Origin: CBFGRU01 sp965651255
Lineage (GTDB): Bacteria; Planctomycetota; Phycisphaerae; Phycisphaerales; SM1A02
Assembly: GCA_965651255.1 (NCBI GenBank)
Contig: CBFGRU010000142.1
Span: forward strand, 1 to 7,959
Reading direction: 5' to 3'
DNA: 7,959 nt
Shown: positions 1-4,729 of the stretch, piece after piece
How the letters are laid out: every line of letters begins with the position of its first letter
Position numbering within the stretch: position 1 is the stretch's first letter
Position numbers and translations under genes: made by a program
Notes under the pieces: generated by a model
The model's database searches: none
Seen by the model: only the letters and a program-made list of their open reading frames with translations
What the model was told of the DNA's origin: nothing

Positions 1-77
1 ATCGAGTGGCGAGAGTCTACGATGAGCTCACTGATCTGACACCGTCTCACTTCACGCCATGCGATGGAGAGCCATGA
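1..77 (+). CDS. Possible 3' end of an upstream gene (partial)
   Basis: Reading from base 3, the frame stays open to a TGA at 75-77 and would encode about 24 residues beginning RVARVYDELTDLTP and ending CDGEP. The stop overlaps an ATG at 74 as ATGA, a common arrangement in translationally coupled bacterial genes, and this is the main reason for listing it. The other two forward frames close earlier, at 23-25 and 37-39. Use of G/C at third codon positions is only moderate, and the fragment is too short to identify a family. The upstream gene could instead end at 39, or lie wholly outside the window. Confidence 0.3.
   Translation, partial: RVARVYDELTDLTPSHFTPCDGEP
66..70 (+). promoter_or_regulatory. 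Shine-Dalgarno-like GGAGA for the META lipoprotein
   Basis: GGAGA lies 9 nt before the ATG at 80, 3 nt before the ATG at 74 and downstream of the ATG at 59. This spacing favours 80 as the start. The ATG at 74 remains possible because it overlaps an upstream TGA as ATGA. Confidence 0.4.
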
Positions 78-79
78 TC

Positions 80-550
80 ATGAACAACCTTCGCGCCGGT
101 TCAACGATTCTTCGATCGATCCTGCTGCTGACCGGAATGACACTTGTGCTGCAGTTCACCATCGGCTGCGCAAGCAGTCAATCGAGCGGCGGCGAGTCTG
201 CATCAGACGCAAGCAGCGTGGAGATGCGATGGATACTTGTTTCGATGAACAATGCTCCATTGACCGACGGCGTCCTGCCGACGATTGAGTTTCTGCCGGA
301 AGATCGTGTGGCGGGGCGATCGTTTGTCAATCAGTTCAATGGATCATACACGATCGACGCATCGACCGGCGCGATGAGCTTTGGTGCACTCGCCATGACG
401 AAGATGGCAGGCCCGCCCGCACGCATGCAGCAGGAAACGCGATGGGCGGAACTGATGAGCCGAGTCAACCGCTATGCACTCGACGGACCGGACCTGACCC
501 TCCTCGATGGCGAGCAAGTCCTGCTGCGCTATCGCGGCGCGGCGGAGTGA
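80..550 (+). CDS. META-domain (HslJ-like) lipoprotein
   Basis: This small exported protein has about 156 residues from the ATG at 80. The N-terminus has a short basic segment (NNLR), a hydrophobic stretch (SILLLTGMTLVLQFTIG) and a cysteine at residue 30 in the context TIGC. That resembles a lipoprotein signal, although Thr at -3 is a weak lipobox. A Ser/Gly-rich linker follows. The rest matches the META/DUF306 pattern: W-I-L near the start, IEFLPEDRVAG, NQFNGSY, then MSFGALAMTKMAGPP, QQE, and the closing DLTLLDGEQVLLRYR. In E. coli, the META protein HslJ is an outer-membrane protein linked to novobiocin resistance; the biochemical role of most family members is unknown. Both cysteines common in the family (GCN and TrMaC) are replaced here, by Val and Gly. 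ATGs at 59 and 74 are alternative starts. The domain call is fairly secure; no function is claimed. Confidence 0.75.
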   Translation: MNNLRAGSTILRSILLLTGMTLVLQFTIGCASSQSSGGESASDASSVEMRWILVSMNNAPLTDGVLPTIEFLPEDRVAGRSFVNQFNGSYTIDASTGAMSFGALAMTKMAGPPARMQQETRWAELMSRVNRYALDGPDLTLLDGEQVLLRYRGAAE

Positions 551-929
551 GCCCCAACGTGAACAATTCGTCGAAACTCTGAGATTCGCGCGGATTCAGG
601 CCGAATCGATCGAATGATTCCACATTTTGGCACGCCCGTTGGCCATGAACGAATTCTCGCGAAAAGTGTTCAATCCGGCGCACGCCAGGACACCGATTGA
701 CACCAACCGCGGCGCAGCGGGAGATGCCCGCCCGAGTCCGGGAAGGTCGTTGCAGCGGGTGATGTGAAGCAGATCGCTCGTGCCACGGTGCGCGCTGGCA
801 GCCGGCCTCGCTCGTCTGGATCGACAAACCTGGTTGGTTCTGTGCGCTCCGGAGTGGCCGCGGAGCCGCTGACTCGCGACGTCGCAAACTCGACTTGCCG
901 CCGCCGACTTCACGGGCGAAGATGATGTC
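551..929. other. 379-nt intergenic region without a recognisable gene
   Basis: No forward frame here has a credible start, ribosome site and protein-like translation. The minus-strand open frames give Arg/Ser/Pro-rich shadow translations that match nothing I recognise. The CoA-transferase frame is open back to 873 but has no usable start codon before 930. The left end carries a cluster of GATTC/GAATC words (583-620). I see no tRNA, no convincing sigma-70 promoter and no strong terminator. The region probably separates two unrelated transcription units and should contain the promoter of the CoA-transferase gene, which I cannot place. Confidence 0.55.
583..620. repeat. Cluster of four GANTC words, three spaced 10 bp apart
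   Basis: GATTC occurs at 583, 593 and 616, and GAATC at 603. The words at 593-597 and 603-607 form a 5-bp inverted repeat around AGGCC. The 10-bp phasing of the first three puts them on the same face of the helix. This could be a protein-binding site, a methylation cluster or chance. Confidence 0.35.
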
Positions 930-1625
930 ATGCTCGACAAGACCTTTCCCAATGCGGCCGCAGCGCTCGATGGGCTGCTGCGCGACAAGATGACGATTGC
1001 AGTCGGCGGATTCGGCCTGTGCGGAATTCCCGAGCAGCTCATTATCGCGCTGCGCGACTCCGGCGCAAAAGAGTTGACATGTGTTTCAAATAACGCCGGC
1101 GTCGACGACTGGGGCCTCGGGCTGCTCCTGCAGACGCGGCAGATTCAGAAGATGCTGAGTTCCTACGTCGGCGAGAACGAGGAGTTTGAACGTCAGTTCA
1201 TCAACAACGAACTTGAAATCGAGTTCGTACCGCAGGGAACGCTGGCGGAACGTCTGCGGGCCGGCGGGGCGGGCATTCCCGGCTTCTACACGAAAACCGG
1301 CGTCGGAACGGTGGTCGCGGAAGGCAAGGAGCATCGCGAGTTCGGCGGGGAAACGTACATTCTCGAACAAGGCATCGTCGCGGACCTGGCGCTGGTCAAA
1401 GCATGGAAGGCCGATCGGGCCGGCAACCTCATCTATCGCAAGACCGCCCGGAACTTCAACCCGATGGTCGCCACGTGCGGCCGGGTCTGCGTGGCCGAGG
1501 TGGAAGAGATCGTCGATGTCGGCCAATTGGACCCCGATGGCATTCACACGCCGGGCATCTTCGTGGACCGCATTGTTCAGACCGTCTCGGAAAAGCGCAT
1601 CGAGCGACGAACGGTGCGTTCATAG
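930..1625 (+). CDS. scoA: 3-oxoacid (succinyl-CoA:3-ketoacid) CoA-transferase, subunit A
   Basis: This is the alpha subunit of a family I CoA-transferase (231 aa, the usual length). With a beta subunit it moves CoA from succinyl-CoA to acetoacetate or a similar 3-oxoacid, in the cytoplasm. Family signatures run through the whole length: GGFGLCGIP (26-34), SNNAG (53-57), GLLL followed by SSYVGEN (78-83), PQGTLAERLRAGGAGIP (101-117), FYTKTGVGT, EGKEHREF (131-138), KAWKADRAGN (158-166), TARNFNP (172-178), the AEVEEIV segment, HTPGI (206-210) and the terminal EKRIERRTVR. The acyl-binding catalytic glutamate lies in subunit B, so this chain is not active alone. Subunit B normally follows within a few bases, but here a terminator-like hairpin and an unrelated gene follow. 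The ATG at 930 is chosen because the open frame upstream contains no other start codon; its ribosome site is weak. Family assignment is secure, exact acyl substrate less so. Confidence 0.93.
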   Translation: MLDKTFPNAAAALDGLLRDKMTIAVGGFGLCGIPEQLIIALRDSGAKELTCVSNNAGVDDWGLGLLLQTRQIQKMLSSYVGENEEFERQFINNELEIEFVPQGTLAERLRAGGAGIPGFYTKTGVGTVVAEGKEHREFGGETYILEQGIVADLALVKAWKADRAGNLIYRKTARNFNPMVATCGRVCVAEVEEIVDVGQLDPDGIHTPGIFVDRIVQTVSEKRIERRTVRS

Positions 1626-1644
1626 GCCCCACTGGGCCTTGTTT
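1624..1644 (+). terminator. Terminator-like hairpin at the scoA stop codon
   Basis: AGGCCC (1624-1629), loop CACT, GGGCCT (1634-1639) forms a perfect 6-bp GC-rich stem. It is followed by TGTTT (1640-1644), a short imperfect T tract. The stem starts inside the TAG stop codon. It resembles a weak rho-independent terminator and would end the scoA transcript before any subunit B could follow. Confidence 0.45.
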
Positions 1645-1784
1645 CCGCCCGAGAGGCGAGCGATCCCCCCTCTGCGGCGATAGTGAAAATCTCCCGAAAG
1701 TTGCAACATTTTGCCGCCTGACTCGTTCCTTTGGGTGATGACCCCGTTGCACCGGCGCGATGGACTCGCGCCCGCAGCGGACCA

Positions 1785-1804
1785 TGGTACGGGTTTCCAT
1801 ACCA
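1785..1804. promoter_or_regulatory. Inverted repeat upstream of the first LTxxQ gene
   Basis: TGGTA (1785-1789) pairs with TACCA (1800-1804). GG (1791-1792) pairs with CC (1797-1798) around a GTTT loop, with one C/A mismatch between the two helices. It lies about 50 nt before the start codon at 1854. It could be an operator or a 5'-leader hairpin; no promoter could be placed relative to it, so the role is open. Confidence 0.3.
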
Positions 1805-1853
1805 CGAACGAACGATTTGACTCTCAGGATTCGCTTGAGGAAAGAGGCACACG

Positions 1854-3140
1854 ATGAAGGGTCTCGGACGCACACGCAACGGTTTGACCGGCTTTCTGGC
1901 GGCAGCAACGGTGGCCACGGCGGGCCTGCTGGCCCCGATTTCGGTGAACGCACAGGCGGGCGGCTTCCGCGGGGGCATGATGGAAGCCATGCGGCCGGCC
2001 TATTCCACGGAAGACCTCCGCATTCTGAGCGATGTCTTCGAGCTGTCCGAGGATCAGCGCATCATCACGCAGGTGCTCATCGATGACTATTCCGAAAACT
2101 TCCGCTCCGGTGCAGCGGTCGTCCGCGAAGAGATGGAACGCATGTTCCAGGAGCTTCGCGAAGGCGGCAACCGCGAGAACTGGCGCGAAATGATCGAGCA
2201 GGCCCAGGCCCCGATGGAGGCCTGGCGCAAGCGGGCCGAGGGCATGAACGACCAGTTCCTCGCCGACTTCAAAGCCACGCTGACCGAGGCACAAGTCGAG
2301 CGGTGGCCGACGTTTGAGCGCCGCATGCGGCGGGAACGCGGTATCCCGCAGGGGGTCATTTCCGGCGAGCGAATCGACCTCTTCAAACTCGTCGATACCG
2401 AGGAACTGAAGGAGTACCGCGAGCAGATCGACCCCATTCTCGAAGCGTACGAAACGCAACTGGATGAAGCCCTTCGTCAGCGCGAAAACGATACGGTTCG
2501 CGCCGAGCAGGAGATTCGCGAGGCGATGCAGGCCATGGACTTTGACAAGGGCCTCGCCGCGATCGACCGTCAGGCCAAGCTTCGCACGCGGGTGCGCGAT
2601 ACGAACGAGACGTTCGCCATGCAGATTCGCAGCGTACTGCCGCAGGATCTGGGCGATGCGTTCTATCACCGCGTCATGCAGTCCGGTTACCCGCAGGTGT
2701 ACAACGACACGTACGGCCAGCGTCTGTTCAAGGCCGCGCTCGCCCTGCCGGAAATCGACGATTCGCTTCGCGCTTCGATCGAAGCGTTCCAGACCGCGCA
2801 CTCCCAGCGGCTGGCAACGATGAATGACCGCATCGTCCGGGCCATTCGCGAAAACGAGCCCCGCCAGTTCCAGCGGCAGATTCGCGCGATGCAGGCCCGC
2901 ATGAACAATCAGCGGCCGGAACCGGTGGAAGACCCGGTGCGCGAACTCATGACCGAACGCAATGAGATGGAGCAACTCGCAGCTGACCAGCTTCGGTCCA
3001 TTCTCACCGATGCGCAGTGGGAACAACTCCCCCGCCGCAATGAGCGGATGCGCGATGGCGGCCAGCGCGGTGGCCAGTTCGGTGGCGGACAGTTCGGCGG
3101 TGGGCAACGTGGCGGCGGTGGCGGACGCGGCGGACGCTGA
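1854..3140 (+). CDS. Exported LTxxQ-motif protein with Gly/Gln/Arg-rich tail (function unknown)
   Basis: I do not recognise a named family for this 428-residue protein. It begins with a Sec-type signal peptide (basic MKGLGRTRNG, hydrophobic core to about 30, likely cleavage after VNA at 33). The mature chain is strongly charged and predicted helical. LTxxQ-type motifs occur at 64-68 (LSEDQ), 143-147 (LTEAQ) and 384-388 (LTDAQ); similar motifs occur in periplasmic CpxP/Spy stress proteins. The central block LTEAQxxxWPxxER (143-156) and SGExxDL (170-176) recur in the next gene. The tail from about 402 is low-complexity Gly/Gln/Arg. The ATG follows AGAGG (1843-1847) by 6 nt, which fixes the start. 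No catalytic motif or membrane segment is seen beyond the signal. It may be a periplasmic chaperone-like or structural protein; this is inference. Its neighbours, a paralogue and then gspE, suggest a link to the cell envelope or secretion. Confidence 0.8.
   Translation: MKGLGRTRNGLTGFLAAATVATAGLLAPISVNAQAGGFRGGMMEAMRPAYSTEDLRILSDVFELSEDQRIITQVLIDDYSENFRSGAAVVREEMERMFQELREGGNRENWREMIEQAQAPMEAWRKRAEGMNDQFLADFKATLTEAQVERWPTFERRMRRERGIPQGVISGERIDLFKLVDTEELKEYREQIDPILEAYETQLDEALRQRENDTVRAEQEIREAMQAMDFDKGLAAIDRQAKLRTRVRDTNETFAMQIRSVLPQDLGDAFYHRVMQSGYPQVYNDTYGQRLFKAALALPEIDDSLRASIEAFQTAHSQRLATMNDRIVRAIRENEPRQFQRQIRAMQARMNNQRPEPVEDPVRELMTERNEMEQLAADQLRSILTDAQWEQLPRRNERMRDGGQRGGQFGGGQFGGGQRGGGGGRGGR
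3057..3137 (+). repeat. Low-complexity Gly/Gln/Arg coding repeat
   Basis: The 3' end of the gene is built from degenerate repeats encoding GGQFGG and GGQRGG units, ending GGGGGRGGR. It probably arose by slippage or unequal exchange and encodes a flexible, positively charged tail. Confidence 0.7.
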
Positions 3141-3191
3141 TTGGGCTGGCCATCGCGCGATGTCCGAGTGTGCTCATTCGGTTGAAGATGG

Positions 3192-3213
3192 CCCGGCGGC
3201 CCTCGCCGCCGGG
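3192..3213. terminator. Strong 9-bp GC hairpin after the first LTxxQ gene
   Basis: CCCGGCGGC (3192-3200), loop CCTC, GCCGCCGGG (3205-3213) is a perfect 9-bp stem 52 nt beyond the stop codon. No T tract follows, so it is not a classical rho-independent terminator. It may act as a partial terminator or as a 3'-end stabiliser that separates expression of the two paralogues. The GGGAT at 3211-3215 can pair instead with ATCCC at 3222-3226, giving a competing weaker hairpin. Confidence 0.45.
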
Positions 3214-3329
3214 ATTGGATCATCCCTTACCCCCGCGGGTTGGTGCTGGGTTTTCATGGATCTGCGGGCAAAGTTGACGCTTTCTGTCAGGAGAGAGGCG
3301 GTTCGCGCGTGAGGGCGTGTACCCTTTGA

Positions 3330-3349
3330 GTCCCGCGCGTCTGCGGGAC
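3330..3349 (+). promoter_or_regulatory. Hairpin just upstream of the ribosome site of the second LTxxQ gene
   Basis: GTCCCGC (3330-3336), loop GCGTCT, GCGGGAC (3343-3349) is a perfect 7-bp stem ending 12 nt before the ribosome site. ACGCCC (3348-3353) can pair alternatively with GGGCGT at 3313-3318, sharing two bases with the first stem. This gives two mutually exclusive folds in the leader. It is a candidate for RNA-level control; no known riboswitch class is recognised. Confidence 0.4.
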
Positions 3350-3361
3350 GCCCGATCCGAC

Positions 3362-3370
3362 GGAAGGAGA
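3362..3370 (+). promoter_or_regulatory. Shine-Dalgarno GGAAGGAGA deciding the start at 3377
   Basis: A strong purine-rich ribosome site lies 6 nt before the ATG at 3377. The open frame extends back to a GTG at 3317, but translation from 3377 puts a normal signal peptide at the N-terminus, so the longer form is unlikely. Confidence 0.75.
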
Positions 3371-3376
3371 GTTCAC

Positions 3377-4693
3377 ATGGCTCGCACCACACGCCTGGCA
3401 TCTCGATTCTCGATTCACCCCGCGGCGATCGCACTCGGTGCCGCCTTGCTGCTGCCCGCATCGGTCCTTGCACCCACAGCCGACGCCCAGAACATTCGTT
3501 TTGCCAGCGTCTCGCGGGCCGGCGGTGACGATTTCTCGCCCTCGATTTCCCGCGCACACTTCAAGCGGTATGCGAAGGTGCTGGGGTTGGAGGGTGATCT
3601 CAGCGTCATCGCTGCGGGCCTTGTTGATGGCTACCACGATGAGTTCCGGCGTGAGGCCGCCATCGTCCGCAAGAAGATGGATGATCTTCGCGAAGAAGCA
3701 GCCGCCACGCAGGATTTCAGCGTCTTCAGCCGCGAGATGCCGGACATTATGACCGCGTGGAGTGCCAAGCGCGATGCCCTTGAGAACGAACTGCTCACCA
3801 ACCTCCAGGCCCTGCTCACCGATGAACAGCGCGCGATGTGGCCGGTGGTTGAGCGCGAGCGAAGGCGCCATCAACTACTTCCGACCGGGCGACTGTCCGG
3901 CGAGAATGTGGACCTGATCGAACTCGTTGAGCAACTGCGAGATGCGAAGAACCGCCCGACAACCTCCGGCGAAACCGCGGGCATGCCCGAAGAGGTCGAT
4001 CAACTTCTTGAGCAATACTCCCACGAAATGGACTCCGCCCTTCAGTCGCGACAGCGGCATATCGAACCACTTCAGCAGGGGTTCTTCCAGGCGTTGATGA
4101 ATGACCGCGCCGAGGGCGAGCGCATGTGGAAGGAAGCGACCGAGAAACGAAAAACCGTACGCGAAGTCAACCGTCGATTCCTCGCCGCGCTCAAAGCAAC
4201 GCTTGGCGAAGTTGATGGTGAGAAGTTGCACCAGGAGTTCATGGAACAGGCCTACCCCGCGGCCTATGCGCCGACGAAGGCGGAGAAGTTCTTTGAGCTG
4301 GCGCTCGATCTCCCCTCGCTCTCCAGCGATCAGGCCAACGCGCTCGAAGCGTACCGGCAATCGCTGAACGCGCGGCTGGAGCCGCTGCGGCGGGATATCG
4401 TCCGGTACACCGATGAAGCCGATGAAGAGTTACCCCCGATGTTCCGCAACATGCAGGTCACCGGCGGCGGCGGCGGCGGAGCGGTCTCACTGACAATGAC
4501 CAGCGGGTTCGGGGGCGGCGGAGAAGAAAGCAGCCCGCTCCAGGAAGCGCTTCGCGATCGCTTCCGCGCCAGCCGTGACGCCCTGGAACAGGGGGAGAAC
4601 GTTCTCACGCCGGAACAGCGCGAGTCGCTGCCCGAGATCGAAGCCGAATCAGACATGATGCGAACGCTCCGCATCGGTTCATCAATGCTGTAG
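3377..4693 (+). CDS. Exported LTxxQ-motif protein, paralogue of the preceding gene (function unknown)
   Basis: This 438-residue protein has a signal peptide (MARTTRLASR, hydrophobic 16-32, likely cleavage after ADA at 37). It aligns with its upstream neighbour almost end to end. Shared blocks include LVDGYHDEFR against LIDDYSENFR, LTDEQxxxWPxxER (147-160), SGENVDL (174-180), a YSHEMDSALQSR segment (214-225), VREVNRRF (261-268) and a tract around EQAYPAAY (290-297). LTxxQ-type motifs are at 147-151, 315-319 (LSSDQ) and 410-414 (LTPEQ). Between about 360 and 386 it has Gly-rich linkers (GGGGGG and GGGG) where the paralogue has a charged helix, and it lacks the paralogue's Gly/Gln/Arg tail. No enzymatic motif is visible. 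Sequence similarity suggests a duplicated periplasmic, chaperone-like or scaffold protein. It stops 36 nt before gspE and may share its transcript. Gene existence is secure; function is unknown. Confidence 0.8.
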   Translation: MARTTRLASRFSIHPAAIALGAALLLPASVLAPTADAQNIRFASVSRAGGDDFSPSISRAHFKRYAKVLGLEGDLSVIAAGLVDGYHDEFRREAAIVRKKMDDLREEAAATQDFSVFSREMPDIMTAWSAKRDALENELLTNLQALLTDEQRAMWPVVERERRRHQLLPTGRLSGENVDLIELVEQLRDAKNRPTTSGETAGMPEEVDQLLEQYSHEMDSALQSRQRHIEPLQQGFFQALMNDRAEGERMWKEATEKRKTVREVNRRFLAALKATLGEVDGEKLHQEFMEQAYPAAYAPTKAEKFFELALDLPSLSSDQANALEAYRQSLNARLEPLRRDIVRYTDEADEELPPMFRNMQVTGGGGGGAVSLTMTSGFGGGGEESSPLQEALRDRFRASRDALEQGENVLTPEQRESLPEIEAESDMMRTLRIGSSML

Positions 4694-4729
4694 ATTCTGT
4701 ATACTGGAGGCCGACCGCTTCGGACCTGT

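Noticed and set aside
660..690. A GTTCAATCC stretch resembling a tRNA T-loop
   Set aside because: The flanking bases do not form the T stem, and no acceptor, D or anticodon arm could be assembled.
697..702. TTGACA as a -35 promoter element for scoA
   Set aside because: No acceptable -10 hexamer lies 16-18 bp downstream, so it cannot be supported as a sigma-70 promoter.
465..1042. Minus-strand open frames across the 551-929 gap
   Set aside because: The translations are Arg/Ser/Pro-rich without domain features and run into the lipoprotein and scoA genes on the other strand.
1817..1822. TTGACT as a -35 element for the first LTxxQ gene
   Set aside because: A -10 at normal spacing would fall inside or just before the ribosome site, leaving no leader.
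1824..3107. A 427-codon open frame on the minus strand opposite the first LTxxQ gene
   Set aside because: It mirrors a + strand gene that has a ribosome site, a signal peptide and a clear paralogue. The minus translation has no recognisable domain and reflects high-GC codon bias.
3317..3376. Upstream GTG start extending the second paralogue by 20 residues
   Set aside because: The strong ribosome site at 3362-3370 and the signal peptide both point to 3377; the extension would place charged residues before the signal and overlap the leader hairpin.
4464..4481. GGC triplet run as a possible microsatellite switch
   Set aside because: Its length changes would keep the frame and only alter a Gly linker, so phase variation is not expected.
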